NCBI GenBank assembly: GCA_001051155.2 | Contig: JYIP02000002.1 | Location: forward strand, 3,913,583 to 3,977,582 | Source: Chrysoporthe austroafricana | Lineage: Eukaryota > Ascomycota > Sordariomycetes > Diaporthales > Cryphonectriaceae | Length of the DNA stretch: 64,000 bases | Direction of reading: 5' to 3' | Part shown: in pieces, positions 23,469 through 36,184 of the stretch | Numbering within the stretch: position 1 is the first letter of the stretch | Layout of the letters: each line of letters opens with the position of its first letter | Notes under the pieces: generated by a model | The model's database searches: none | What the model was told of the DNA's origin: nothing | The model's input: only the letters and a program-made list of their open reading frames with translations | Made by a program: the position numbers and the translations under genes

Positions 23469-25610
23469 TTACACTCCGTATGCCTGATCGATCTGCTTCT
23501 TGTACTTCTTGACGATGCCCTTACGGTTCAGCTTCTGCGCTGCGGTGACGAGGCCCTGCAGTTGCTAGGTTAGTACCGAACTTGTCCGCGCGGGGACAGG
23601 GGGGGCAGCATGTCGGGGACTCACATTCTGCGGCGTCCAGTCCTCGTCGCTGAGAACCACGCCGTCGATGATCTCGATGCCCGCCAGGCCGCCCGAGCGG
23701 CCCGCGGACTGCAGCTCCTTGAGCACGGCCCCGTGCAGCTTCTTGTTGTGGACGAGCTCCTCCAGGGTGCCGGCGGTGATGCCGTTGGCCTCGGCCAGCT
23801 TCTTGAGCGCCGGCTCGGCGGGTACGATGATGGCGATGGGCTTGGCCTGGGAGTCGTCGGCGTACACGCAGATGTTGGCGACGACGTGCGCGGAGCGGTA
23901 GATGGACTCGAGCTTCTCGAGGGCGATGTACTCGCCGTTGAGCGTCTTGATCAGGTTCTTCTTGCGGTCGATCAGCTTGAGATGCCCGTTGGAGTCCCAT
24001 TCGCCAATATCGCCAGTCTTGAACCACCCGTCGGATGTCAGAGCCTCCTGCGTCTCCTTATCATTCTGGTAGTAGCCCTCCATGATACTCGGTCCACGCA
24101 GCCACACCTCACCCTGTGGGTGGGGCTTGTTGGTGGCATAGTAGCCGGCATCGGGGAAGTCGACCAGCTTGGCCTCGACGGCGGCGGGCATGGCGCCGAT
24201 GGACTCTGAGGTCCATTCCATGGGGTTTGTCAGGGTACCCATAGCCGTTGTCTCTGTGAGGCCGTAGCCGATGATCATAGGGGCGATGGCCATGGAGATG
24301 AACTTCAGGGTATCCTTCGCCACCGGACCGCCTCCATTCATGCAGAGCTTCAGGCGACCGCCCGTCGCCTCCTTGATCTTCTTGAACACCACGGCATCGA
24401 GGATGCCGGATCCCGGCAGTCCCCAGCCCATCAGTTGGGTCTTAGCCCACATCGCCCCCCAGAAGAGATTCCTCACAAGGGGACTTCCGCTTTCCACCTT
24501 GGCGATGATGCCCTTCTTCACGCTCTCGAAGACTGCAGGCACACCGACCAGAACGCTCGGCTTGAACTCGCGGATGTCGCCGTTGCAGTTGCGCACAGAG
24601 GCATCGGACAGGGTCTTGGGGTTGCCGTAGCCCATCGTGGTACCCCAGTAGAGGGCCGCATTCTCGAAGACGAATTCCAGGATATGGGCCAGAGGGAGGT
24701 AGGTCAAGAGGCCGTCACCCGGGCCGAGGAACGGCTGCACGACCACGCTCACGCCAGCAACAGAAGCAACGACGTTGCTGTGCTTCAGGGGAACGCCCTT
24801 CGGGGTACCCGTCGACCCAGAGGTGTACATGATGCAGCAGAGGTCTTCGGGCTTGGGGGGTACTGGGTCTACAGGGTTTTCCTCGCCCAGCTTCCTCAGA
24901 TCGTCAAAGCTAACAACCTTGACATTCGGGTATGCGGCCGTCAGCTTGTCGACATCCGCCTGCTTGACCTTGTTCTGGCTGTTCCAGACCACGTGCCGGA
25001 TCTCGGTCGCATCCTTGAGGACGTTTGTTAGGGTCGGTAGCAGGTGGGGGTCCAGGAAGATGACCTTGGCCTGGGTTGCCACCATGGAATGGCGCAGGCC
25101 CTCCTCGCCGAGGGTGTCGTAGGCGGTCACGATCGGCATGGACTGTGATGCAGCTCCGTGGGACATGGCGAGCCAATGCGAGCTCGTGGCCGCGAAGATG
25201 TGAACGCGGTCGCCAGCGGTCAAGCCCAGCTTCCGCAGGCCGGATCCGACCTGCAGCATGAGCTTCTCGTACTCGAGGTAGGTCATGTACTCGTAGCTGC
25301 CGAGCTCGAAATACGACCACTTCTTGTCGACCTCGCGCTCCTCCCCGTCGACGATCTTCTTCACCTTCTTGGTCTCCTGGTGGACGTTGATGAGCTTCCG
25401 CGAGCCCAGGGCCTTGGCGTTGCCATACTTCTCGACGGACACCCTGACGAGCTCATAGACGGTGGAGATGTTGGGCTGAGGCTTCGCGATCAGGTCCGGG
25501 ACGGCAGCCGGGATGCGGCGGATGGGTGTCTCGCCCTCGACAGGTTTCTGGCCGGGCACCTCGACGGAGAAAGGGGGTTTCGCCTGGAACTTGGGGAGGA
25601 TGGTCTTCAT
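23469..25610 (-). CDS. faa1: Long-chain acyl-CoA synthetase (fatty-acid CoA ligase, Faa1/Faa4-type)
   Basis: Activates long-chain fatty acids to acyl-CoA with ATP, feeding lipid synthesis, protein acylation and beta-oxidation. Two exons, 25610-23625 and 23555-23469; 2073 nt, 690 aa, normal for the family. ANL-superfamily motifs: the AMP-binding loop YTSGSTGTPKGVP, the GYGLTETTAMG motif, and the signature TGDIGEWDSNGHLKLIDRKK with the following KTLNGEYIALEKLE hinge. The C-terminal exon encodes GLVTAAQKLNRKGIVKKYKKQIDQAYGV. I start at the ATG at 25610 (MKTILPKFQAKPPFSVEVPG); the frame runs further upstream but without an ATG. No signal peptide or peroxisomal SKL ending is seen. The assignment to Faa1 rather than Faa4 is by analogy. 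Convergent with NCS-1, divergent from BMS1. Confidence 0.95.
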
Positions 25611-26988
25611 GGTGGGCGGGTATCGCAGATCAGTCAAGGAGGCAGAGGGAAAGACGTGTCGGTGGGACAGGAGAGATGTCGACGAAGCTGCTCAGGACAG
25701 CTTCCGGGACAGACGCGACGCGGAAGATGCGCAGGCTGCCACGCTGGTGTGATGCTGGCAAGATTGGTGCTTTACTAAGTCGAGGCCCGAGTTGTTGAGG
25801 AGTTGACAACTGCCTGAAGTGGCTCGAGCTCCAATTAAACAGCTACCCTGCCCCAGAGCATGAATGGCAAGGGGCTGTATTATGACGTCCTTGTACCCCG
25901 GCCTGGACAGTTAGCGCCCAGATCTTGAACAGGGAGGGACCAGGCAATCAGAGCGAGCAGGCGAACCAGCGCATTCCACCTGCATACTTAGGTCCCAAGC
26001 TGTGCTCTTTCTTATACATCGTCATGGTTGGCGAGTTCCTGATCTTGTCTGAGACTCTTTTTGTCTCATGCTGCCCCAGGACGCGGAATTGCCTGGTGAG
26101 TTCTGAACGTCAGGCAGACGCAGCCTCAAGCCCACGAGGTCGTACGCCCTGGCCTTCTGACTGGTACGGCTTTGTCCCGTGAAAGCAGACAAGTCACCTG
26201 TCAAGACGGTCCAAGTGGTCCAGTCAGTAGTCCAGCCCCAACCTACTAGGATAGTCTATAAACCTCTCGCCTCCTATTTGCCGAGGCCTCCGCTAAAGCT
26301 TACATGTAAGGTCTAAAGTCTTTCCATACCTACGCCCAGTGATTATCAACCCTGTCACCACCTTCTCAACATTTTACGCTGCTCTTTGCCGGACGCTCGG
26401 TAGAATTCCATGCCTATGATCACATTAAGCCACTTGTTTGCTCGGTCCCCTCGGGTGCGGCTCGAATGACATGAACATGAAGTGGCACTTTAGCCGGCCG
26501 CTTTTTTGGGTAGGGAGGGCGTTGAGCTTTCTGGTTTCATCTTCTACCATACTCTCGAGCGCAGCTCTGTCTGTGGAGGACCTAATCGTCTTGTCTCTGC
26601 AGGCACCCGTCTCTTCAGCCTTTTTTTTTTTATCATTATACCTCTTTCCTTTTTTTATTTTCTCTAGCCCCTTGTTCCTTGTCTACACTTGCCTTTGGCA
26701 ATCCCATCACTCCTTGTAGAAATTGATTGCGAGACCATAATGTTCCATCTATCCCGTCTCTAATCGCACGATCTACGAGCCAGTACAGAGACCCCACGTG
26801 CACACTAAGTTACTAACTCACCCGCTATACCACTGCAGCCGCAGCCGCTCCATGGCCATCCCTGTATATGCTTATCGATAAGGTCGCCGCCTGAAATTTT
26901 GATGGCTTTGGTAGGAAATGCGATTTTGCTTTCCTTTTCCCTTCCTCGAGATTGAGATTGAGAGTACTCGTCGCCAATCTTCGCAAAG
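25611..26988. other. Divergent promoter region between acyl-CoA synthetase and BMS1
   Basis: 1.4 kb of intergenic DNA with T-rich stretches at about 26621-26665. No gene or RNA recognised. Confidence 0.5.
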
Positions 26989-29900
26989 ATGGAGGGCCAG
27001 GCACACAAGCCTCACCGCAAATCCAAGGAGAAGAAGGGCCATTCTGGAGGTCAGTCTTCGTAGCATTTCTACAGAGGTCTTCTTAACCAAGGAGAGGACT
27101 AATGCCGTCGCAAACAGGACCGAATCCCAAGGCCTTTGCAGTCCACAGGCCCGGTAAACTCCAGAAACAGGCTGCTCGCTCGCAGGACATCAAGGAGAAA
27201 AGACTCCACGTCCCCCTCGTCGACCGACTTCCCGATGAACCTCCACCACGACTCGTCGCCATTGTAGGCCCTCCCGGCGTGGGCAAGACGACACTCCTCA
27301 AGAGTCTCATCCGCCGGTATGCCAAGGAGACCATCTCGGATCCTCAGGGCCCCGTCACCGTTGTGACGTCCAAGAAGCAGCGCCTGACGTTCCTCGAATG
27401 TGCGAACGAGCTGGAGGCCATGGTTGACGTCGCGAAGGTCGCAGACATAGTGCTGCTCATGATCGACGGCAACTATGGCTTCGAGATGGAGACCATGGAG
27501 TTTCTCAATATCCTCGCGGCGACGGGCATGCCGGGCAATGTCTTTGGCATCCTCACACACCTTGACCTGTTCAGGAAACCGCAGGCGCTCAAGGATGCGA
27601 AGAAGAGATTGAAACACAGGTTATGGAGCGAGCTATACCAGGGCGCACACCTGTTCTACCTCTCCGGCGTTCTGAATGGGCGATATCCGGACAGGGAGAT
27701 TCACAATCTCTCCCGCTTCCTTTCCATCATGAAGAACCCTCGACCGCTGATCTGGAGAAACTCACATCCGTACGCCATCATCGACAGCTGGAGAGACATT
27801 ACGCACCCGACCAAGATCGAGGAGGACGAGAAGTGTGATCGGTCAATTGTTCTGTCTGGATATCTCCGCGGCACGAACTTCTCGTCTCAAGGACAGCGCG
27901 TGCACATACCGGGCCTCGGCGACTACACAGTGGCGAATATGGAGGTCTTGCCCGACCCATGTCCTACACCATCGATGGAACAGGCAATAGCGAGGGCAAC
28001 AGGCAAGACCGGCCGCCGGCGTCTGGACGACAAGGAGAGGAAGCTATATGCACCAATGTCCGATCGCAGCGGGCTGAAGGTCGACGGAGATGCCATCTAT
28101 ATCTACAGAGACAAAGGCTTCACATTCGACAAGGATGCCAAGGATGTTGAACGAGGCGAGGGCGAGGAGCTGATTGTCAACCTGCAGTCAGAGAGGCGTC
28201 TGCTCGGTCAGACAGAGGATGGTGTACAACTTTTCGCTGGCGGTGAGAAAATCAAGGAAGTTACTGAGGAGGACACCGGTCGCAAGAGTCAGCGAAAGGC
28301 GAGACTCGCAGAACCAGATGAGTCCGATGCTGAGGACTTGGGAGACGAGGATGAAGGCTCTGTCGATGGCGAAGATGCTTCTGACGAGGAGGTGGAATTC
28401 GACGAGCAGAAGCTGGGCAAGATGTTCCGGAGCAACGCCGACGAAACCGCTGGTGAAGACGAAATAGCGTTCGCAGACAGCGACTCGGATCTTGGCTCAG
28501 TATCAGGGGACGACTTAAGCGACGAAGATCTAGACGATGGAGAAGATTTCGACTCGGACGACGAGGAGGCCGCTTTGAAATGGAAAGAGAACATGCAAGA
28601 ACGAGCCCAGCAGCGCCATGGAAGGAGGAAACCCTACCAAGCGGTGGATCTGGCGCGGATGCTGTACAATGATTCCCTGAGTCTGACTGACGTGCTCAAG
28701 AGGTGGAGAGGCGAGGACGATGAGGAGGAGGAAGAAGAAGAAGAAGAAGAGGATATCGAGGCTGACTCCGAGGACGAAACATTCTTCAAGAAGTCCAAGA
28801 ACGAGAAGGACGACCTCTCGGATGATCGATCGGTACCAATTTTCGACTACGATAAACTCGCATCACGCTGGTCCAGCGAGGATGCCATTGAGGCTTTGAG
28901 GAAAAAGTTCACCACGGCCACATTATTAGATGGTGATGAGTCCGGGGATGGAGATGACGACTTCGAAGGCTTCGGCTCGGGAGATGACGATGGTGCCGAG
29001 GAGGAAGATGATGACGATGAAGGCGACGGCGCTTTTGAAGACCTCGAGACGGGTGAAAAACACGGTCCAACGGAAGAGAGCCTGGAGGTCGAGCGGGCAA
29101 AGAACGCCCGTCGGAAGGAAGAACTCAAATTACGATTCGAAGAGGAGGACCGGGAGGGTTTCGCTAACGACAAGGCTAATGCGCGCCGAGAAGGCGTCAA
29201 CAACGAGGAGTTCGGCGAGGACGACTGGTACGACTCCCAGAAAGCCTTGATACAGAAGCAGCTTGACATCAACAAGGCCGAGTTTGAGAACCTTGACGAG
29301 AGGCAACGTGTCCTGGTCGAGGGCTTTAAGGCCGGAAAATATGCCAAGCTGGTAATTGAGGGTGTGCCGGCCGAGTTCGTCAAGCAGTTCGACGCGAAGA
29401 TGCCAATCATCGTCGGTGGTCTATCTGCCACCGAAGATCGCTTCGGATTCGTACAGGTGCGGATCAAGCGACACAGGTGGCACAAAAAGATCCTCAAGAC
29501 GGGCGATCCGTTGATATTCTCCTTGGGCTGGAGGAGATTCCAGACCCTTCCCATCTACAGTATTTCCGATTCAAGAGTGCGGAACAGAATGCTCAAATAC
29601 ACACCTGAGCATATGCATTGTTTCGGCACCTTCTACGGCCCACTCATCGCACCCAACACTGGTTTTGTGTGCTTCCAGTCCTTCTCATCCTCCAACCCTG
29701 GCTTCAGGATAGCAGCGACCGGCACCGTCCTGAGCGTGGACGAGTCGACCGAGATCGTCAAAAAGCTCAAGCTGACAGGCGCGCCCTACAAGATATTCAA
29801 GAACACGGCCTTCATCAAGGACATGTTCAACTCCGCCCTCGAGATTGCCAAATTTGAAGGCGCCTCGATCAAAACCGTGTCGGGCATCCGGGGTCAGATC

Positions 29901-30506
29901 AAGCGCGCCCTGTCCAAGCCGGAAGGCCACTTCCGCGCGACCTTCGAGGACAAGATCCTCCTCAGCGACATCGTCTTCCTGCGCGCCTGGTACCCCATCA
30001 AGCCGCACCGCTTCTACAACCCGGTCACGAACCTCGTCGGGTGGCAGCGGGCGCGGCTCACGGGCGAGATCCGCGCCGAGGAGGCCCTCCCGACGCCGCA
30101 GAACCGCAACAGCGCGTACCGCAAGATCGAGCGCGCGGAGCGGCACTTCAACCCGCTGCGGGTGCCGCGCAAGCTGGCGGCCGACCTGCCGTACAAGTCG
30201 CAGATCGTCGCGACGAAGCCGCAGAAGAAGGCGACGTACATGCAGAAGCGGGCGGTGGTGCTGGGCGGGGAGGAGAAGAAGGCGCGCGACCTGATGCAGA
30301 AGCTGACGACGATCCGCAAGGACGTGGCCGAGAAGAGGAAGGTGTCCAAGGACAAGAACAGGGCGGCGTTCAAGGAGAAGATGAGCAAGATGGCGGAGAA
30401 GAAGGCGGCGCGGGAGAAGAGGGAGACGAAGCAGTTCTGGAGCAAGGAGGGGAAGAAGAGGAAGGCTGGGGATGAGGGTAATGGCGGCGGGAAGCGGAGG
30501 AAGTGA
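26989..30506 (+). CDS. bms1: Ribosome biogenesis GTPase Bms1
   Basis: Nucleolar GTPase of the 90S pre-ribosome, needed with Rcl1 for 18S rRNA processing and 40S assembly. Two exons, 26989-27049 and 27118-30506; 3450 nt, 1149 aa (yeast Bms1 is 1183). The start gives MEGQAHKPHRKSKEKKGHSG, and the phase-1 intron joins it to GPNPKAFAVHRPGK. P-loop GPPGVGKT is at about residues 71-78, followed by VTSKKQRLTFLECANE and the G-domain segment MLLMIDGNYGFEMETMEFLN. An acidic central region (about 400-700) includes a run of glutamates encoded by GAA/GAG repeats at about 28720-28752. The DUF663/AARP2CN-type C-terminal half has GPLIAPNTGFVCFQ, GTVLSVDES and RAWYPIKPHRFYNPVTNL. The end is lysine/arginine rich (KKRKAGDEGN...KRRK), suiting nucleolar retention. 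Confidence 0.97.
28719..28753 (+). repeat. GAA/GAG trinucleotide tract coding polyglutamate in BMS1
   Basis: About twelve consecutive glutamate codons within the acidic linker of Bms1. Such tracts are length-variable and tolerated in the linker. Confidence 0.9.
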
Positions 30507-32362
30507 GGCCACGGCGGCCGAGATAAGTGGGCGCGGATAGACTGGAATCAATACCCTTCCAATTGGATATCCTATCAGTGATTGCCCTCACTTATTCACC
30601 TAGTAGGAACGTCGATGCTCATATCCTATAGTAGCTTTCAGATGAGCCATCACGGAGTCCTCTCTATAGCCCCAGGAAGATAGATGTCACCTGTCGAAAT
30701 CATCGCTCGGGAAAAGTGTCTACTCAGAAGACGCTGGAGATTTCCTGCTGCCTCTCGACCAGAACCGGGCAAGCCACTGAGCCTACAGACGTTCCTCCGG
30801 TTACGGCAACCGGGGAGCATGGCCTCAGGTCAAGCAATCAATGGTTACGAGTCAATGCTGCATCCGGATCTGACGCTGCTGGCCAGGATCACGCACAGCA
30901 TGGCGACTTGAATAGCTATTCCGACTGGTGAGGAGCTCCCTGCCGGTTGTCTCCCCCCCGGTCTCCCGAAGCTTACTCCTGAGACAATGCGTGCAGTATC
31001 CTTGCTCTCGGCTGGTCGAGCGGTGTGGGCGCAGGTATAGGCCTGGCGCTCGTAGTACGAGCATGTGCGTGATGACGAATGTTGTCGGGTGCTGGCATCT
31101 GGAGAGAGACGTGGTGGAGATGGGAGAAAATTGTGCAGAATCCTTGACTAATTATGACAGACTGTGTTGCGGCCCGGATCGTGGAGGCCGTGGAAAAGCA
31201 AAGAGGGAGCCGCGGACTTGCCTGAACTCACTCTTCTGATCGGCTCTACGGACTGTCGAGATCTGCAGAGGAGGTACACGCTGGCTTAGCAAGACGAGCA
31301 TTAGGGAGAAATGCAGGGTCACGTTAGAGTTCATGTACGAATATCGATAGTACCAGCAGTGATGAGGCTAGCAGTGAGGCTACCCGCTGTACCCAAAGCA
31401 CTGGGAGGGTGCGGGCCGCCGGCCGGAGGGCTGGCCCCACAAGAGCGGCGGGCGCATTCGGCTGCTGCGCGCCGAGCCCAGCAGGCTCCGGAGGTTCTCT
31501 GGGACATTGGCGGGCGCCGCGCAGGGATGCCCCTGTCCGGCCTCCTCGTATGGTTCTCTTCCCCGGGATTGGAGTAGTAGGGAGGGTACGTACTGGTTGT
31601 GATGCTCAGTAATGAGATGGTCTGGACGGTCACATCGTGTAACCATCCGCGATGATGCGATGGTGAGCACGTAAGTAGCACGGAGCAGTCCGTCCAGCAG
31701 CACAGATATGGGCCTCCTATCTCATGTATACAGCAGCGAGGAGCCGACCGCAATCTGATACAGGGCTGCAACAGAGGACCACATTTTGGCAGAAAACCCA
31801 TCTCCCCGCAGCAGATTGCTCGATCTGGCACCCTGCGTCCTCCTCACCAGGCTCGCAGGGGTGGCCGCAAACCCGCCCCGCCCCCACCAGCCCCTCAGCT
31901 GACAGGGGCTCCCAGCCAATGCCAGCGCTAGAGTTTGCAATCTAGCCTCGCAGACTCCCCGCAGCGCCGCTCACCGGAGCCTACTTGCGACTCCGATCAT
32001 CGGCGAAGCCTTTGTTGCGGTTTCTGCTGCACGCCCCGGATACAGACATGTACGTATATACAAATAAGGTTCATCTCTGGTAAGGCCAGCATGTCGAGCT
32101 TCTTGAAGCCTTGCCAACCTAACCTTCGACCTTCACCCTGCGGCCTTCCTTCTCCTCCTCCTTCTCCTTTTTCTCCTCCATCCATCTCCCCTCCAGCAGT
32201 TTCTACCGTCCTGAGCTCCAACCAGCACCCCAGCTCAGGTTTCAGTACCTGAACACCGCATTCACACGCTTCACACTCGGCACGGCTGAATAGCCTCGAC
32301 AGTTAGCTCGGATAGCCGCAATCTTAGTGTAACGGCCACGACCACCAGCCAGGTAGCCCAAC
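30507..32362. other. Spacer between BMS1 and LEU1
   Basis: 1.86 kb with no gene that I can support. The last 260 bases before LEU1 are pyrimidine rich (CTTCTCCTCC repeats at about 32145-32190), as in a fungal core promoter. Confidence 0.5.
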
Positions 32363-34855
32363 ATGCCCGGAGCAGACAGAGCGCCCCAGACCCTCTACGA
32401 CAAGGTGCTCCAGGCACACATCGTCGATGAGAAGCTGGACGGCACCCTCCTCCTCTACATCGGTTCGTGGGCACGTGACCATGATATCGGAGAGACCACA
32501 AGTGCTGACAGTGTGCCTTAGATCGACACATCGTCCACGAGGTGACATCACCGCAGGCCTTTGAGGGCCTCAAGAACGCCGGGCGTAAAGTCCGCAGGCC
32601 TGACTGCACCCTCGCTACCACTGACCACGTGCGTTCAGATTCCCCTCTCCTCCTGGTCATTGTTCGGGCTCTTGAGCTCAAAATTCAGACCTTCGGTTTC
32701 CGTGCTGACAATTCAATTTCAGAATGTTCCTACGAGCTCGAGAAAAACCCTCAAGGACATCGGCAGCTTTATCGAGGAGGACGACTCAAGAACACAATGT
32801 GTCACGCTCGAGGAGAACGTCAAGGACTTCGGTCTTACATACTTTGGGCTGAGCGACAAGCGACAGGGAATCGTCCACGTCATTGGCCCCGAGCAGGGCT
32901 TCACCCTGCCCGCCACCACCGTCGTCTGCGGTGACAGCCACACCTCGACCCACGGCGCCTTTGGTGCCCTGGCCTTCGGTATCGGTACCAGCGAGGTGGA
33001 GCACGTGCTGGCCACCCAGTGCCTGATCACCAAGCGGAGCAAGAACATGCGGATCCAGGTCGACGGGGAGCTGGCCCCCGGCGTCAGCTCCAAGGACATC
33101 ATCCTGCACGCCATTGGCAAGATCGGAACTGCTGGTGGCACCGGAGCCGTCATCGAGTTCTGCGGATCTGCCATCCGCAGCCTCTCCATGGAGGCCCGCA
33201 TGTCCATCTGCAACATGTCGATCGAGGGCGGCGCCCGGGCCGGCATGGTTGCGCCGGACGACATCACCTTTGAGTACCTGAAGGGCCGGCCCCTGGCTCC
33301 CAAGTACAACTCGCCCCAGTGGCACAAGGCTGTTGCCTACTGGAGGAGCCTGCAGTCCGACCCTGATGCGAAGTACGACATCGACGTCTTCATCGACGCG
33401 AAGGACATCGTTCCTACTATCACCTGGGGCACGAGCCCTGAGGATGTCGTTCCCATCACCGGATCCGTGCCCGACCCCGAGACTTTTGCCACCGAGGCCA
33501 AGAAGGCTTCAGGCCGCCGTATGCTCGAATACATGGGCCTGACCGCTGGCACGCCAATGCAGGACATCACCGTTGACAAGGTCTTCATCGGTTCATGCAC
33601 CAACTCCAGAATTGAGGATCTGCGTGCTGCTGCCTTGGTGGTCAAGGGCAGGAAGATAGCCGCCAACATCAAGAGGGCCATGATCGTTCCTGGCTCTGGG
33701 CTGGTCAAGGACCAGGCTGAGGCAGAAGGCCTCGACAAGATCTTCACTGACGCCGGTTTCGAGTGGCGCGAGGCCGGCTGCAGTATGTGCCTGGGCATGA
33801 ACCCAGACATTCTTTCGCCGCAGGAGAGGTGTGCTAGTACCAGCAACCGCAACTTCGAGGGTCGCCAGGGAGCTGGAGGCAGGACACACCTGATGTCTCC
33901 CGTCATGGCTGCTGCTGCTGCGATCGTTGGAAAGCTGGCAGATGTGAGGTTGCTCTTTGAGTACCAGGCCAGCCCCCACATCGAGGCTTTCAAGGCCGCG
34001 CCTGAGCCGCCTCACGTCGACGAGAGGGTGTCTGAGGATGAGTCGGACAGGGAGCGGATCGAGGATATTCCCAAGAACAACACCAGTGTCTCCCACCCAA
34101 ACACTTCCCCGTCGGCCTCGTCCGGCGGCAGCGGCCTGCCCAAGTTTACGATCTTGAAGGGTATCGCTGCTCCTATGGAGCGGTCCAACGTTGACACGGA
34201 TGCCATCATCCCCAAGCAGTTCCTCAAGACCATCAAGCGGACCGGCCTGGGATCGGCTCTCTTCCACGGCTGGAGGTACACACCGGACGGGAAGGAGGAC
34301 CCAGAGTTTGTCCTCAACCAGGAGCCGTACCGCAGCGCCAAGATCCTGGTCTGCACTGGTCCCAACTTTGGCTGCGGTAGCTCTCGTGAGCACGCCCCGT
34401 GGGCGCTGAACGACTTTGGCATCAAGTGTGTTATCGCGCCGTCGTTCGCCGATATCTTCTTCAACAACACGTTCAAGAACGGCATGCTGCCCATCCCGAT
34501 CAAGAACCAGGACGACGTCGAGGCCATCGCAAAGGAGGCACGCGCCGGCAAGGAGGTCGAGGTCGACCTGCCCAACCAGCTCATCAAGGACGCGGCCGGG
34601 AACACCGTCTGCAGCTTCGACGTCGAGGAGTTCAGGAAACACTGCCTGATCAACGGCCTGGACGACATCGGTCTGACCCTCCAGATGGAGGACAAGATCT
34701 CCGAGTTCGAGAAGAAGATGACCCTGGAGACGCCCTGGCTCGACGGCACGGCCTACCTCAAGAGGAAGGGCCAGGGTGGCAAGCTGGCGGCGAAGGCTGC
34801 GCCTGTTCCGATGACAAATAGGGGCGAGACGAAGAAGGAACCGCTCGAGTGGTGA
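32363..34855 (+). CDS. leu1: 3-isopropylmalate dehydratase (isopropylmalate isomerase, Leu1)
   Basis: Converts 2-isopropylmalate to 3-isopropylmalate in leucine synthesis; a cytosolic [4Fe-4S] aconitase-family enzyme. Three exons, 32363-32462, 32522-32628, 32723-34855; 2340 nt, 779 aa, the fungal single-chain length. The N-terminus is [24 protein letters not shown], followed by [18 protein letters not shown]. The large-subunit part shows [15 protein letters not shown] and the cluster cysteines in FIGSCTNSR and [11 protein letters not shown]. The linker of about 50 residues is rich in S/P/E (about 480-530). The small-subunit swivel domain has [15 protein letters not shown] and [17 protein letters not shown]. 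The end [27 protein letters not shown] is typical of filamentous fungi. In yeast the gene answers to Leu3; I did not find a convincing Leu3 site. Confidence 0.97.
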
Positions 34856-35183
34856 CCTCGATGGTTTTTTCTTTCATCCTCTCTCTCTCGTACTGTGGCG
34901 TTTGATGTTTGATCATGTGGTGGACCATCACCCTCCTTTCTGCGATGCATTCGCCCTGCGAAGGCTGGTAGCCGCTGTTTTGAGCGGACTTATGGAAAAG
35001 TTATTAGCGACTTAGGGAACAATGACCGAGAACACATCTCGATGCTTTCCTTCTTGAAGACGATCCGCCCCCGAGTCCCTTGCAAGGTGAAATGACTATG
35101 TTTTGACGTCCTGGCCCTTTCGGGATGAGGTTGCATACTATATACCCTCGATGCCTGTGACCACCCCGTGCCGTCGCCGTTGG
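34856..35183. other. Convergent 3' spacer between LEU1 and the Rkm5-like gene
   Basis: 328 bp, only 3' flanking sequence of both genes; nothing else seen. Confidence 0.5.
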
Positions 35184-36184
35184 TCAACCCTCCCTGAGTA
35201 TCCCAATATGCACCACGAACCCGGAGCTGCTCCGCAGCCCCTCGGGCAGCTCGGCGTCGGGCACCCGCCAGACCCGAAACCCCTTCCTCATGAACTCCTT
35301 GAGCCAGCCCTCGAAGACCTCCGGGTCGCGCAGCTGCTGCGCGACGACACACACGCAGGGCGGCCTCCTCTCCGCACCACCACTACCGCCACCACTGCCG
35401 CCACCCTCCTCCTGCTCCGAGGCCCGGAGGCGGCACGCGTCGGCGCACGTCTGCACGAACGGCGGGATGAGCGCCTCGTTATAGATGCAGTCGCAGGCCA
35501 CGACGAGGTCGGGCACGCAGAGGGCGGGCGTGGGCGCGTCGCGCTCCCAGTCGAGGGGGTGGAAGGTGATGTTGTCGCCGCCGCCGTATCCGCCCCGGCG
35601 CGGCGCGGGAGCGCGGTTCTGCGCGAGGTTCTGCTCGACGAGGCGCGCGACGTACGGCTGGTCCGTGAGCACGTAGCGGCGCACGAGCGGGCCGGCGGCG
35701 AGGGCGACGAGGGCGGAGACGCCGCAGCCCAGCTCGAGGACGGTGGCGGCCGGGCCGAGGAGGCCGGCGCGGGCGAGGATATTCGCAGCGCCGGCGAGCC
35801 ACGACGCGAAGAGCGGGGTGACGCGCCACACGACGGCGCCGGTGGTGCCGCCGGCGCGGTCCGAGGCCAGCACGGCGGGCGACTGCGCGATGGTCAGGTC
35901 GCGGCCGGCGACGGTGAGCTCGAGGGCGGCGGCGCGGGGGTCGACGAAGCCCAGGTCCTGGGAGGGGCGCGCCTGGGCGAAGAGGAGGAAGGCTTCTGTA
36001 CGGGGCGGGGGCCCCGCCCTCTCTCGTGAGAAATGGTGTCCTCGAGGGTTATAGGGGGCAGCTCACGCCTGCTGGGGTGGTGGTGTTCTTTCTTTCTTTC
36101 TTTTTTTCTTTTCTACGTGCCTTCTTCTGCGTCCTCGATCTCGGGCTCCAGCTGAGCCACGAGGCTGTCTACTGCCTCGGCCAT
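35184..36184 (-). CDS. rkm5: Ribosomal-protein lysine methyltransferase Rkm5-like (5' structure unresolved)
   Basis: Family-16-type protein lysine methyltransferase; yeast Rkm5 methylates ribosomal protein L1. The body (from 35995 down to 35184) reads AFLLFAQARPSQDLGFVDPRAA, AGGTTGAVVWRVTPLFASWL, SAM motif VLELGCGVSALVALAAG, VLTDQPYVARLVEQNL, DWERDAP and DLVVACDCIYNEALIPPFVQT, ending SSGFVVHIGILREG. A first exon 36184-36117 encodes MAEAVDSLVAQLEPEIEDAEEG and has donor GTAGAA. A single GT-AG intron does not connect it in frame to the body. Either a 2- or 5-nt exon ending at 36067 is used, with introns on both sides (the second 36066-35996, GTGAGC...GTACAG), or one base is missing in the G/C run near 36001-36016. 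A glycine/serine-rich low-complexity insert lies near the C-terminus. Family call is firm, exact N-terminus is not. Confidence 0.75.

Noticed and set aside
25608..25637. N-terminal extension of the acyl-CoA synthetase to 25637
   Set aside because: The upstream codon is TTG, not ATG; family proteins begin near the ATG at 25610.
35103..36029. Plus-strand open frame opposite the Rkm5-like gene
   Set aside because: Composition is low-complexity; the minus strand carries clear methyltransferase motifs.
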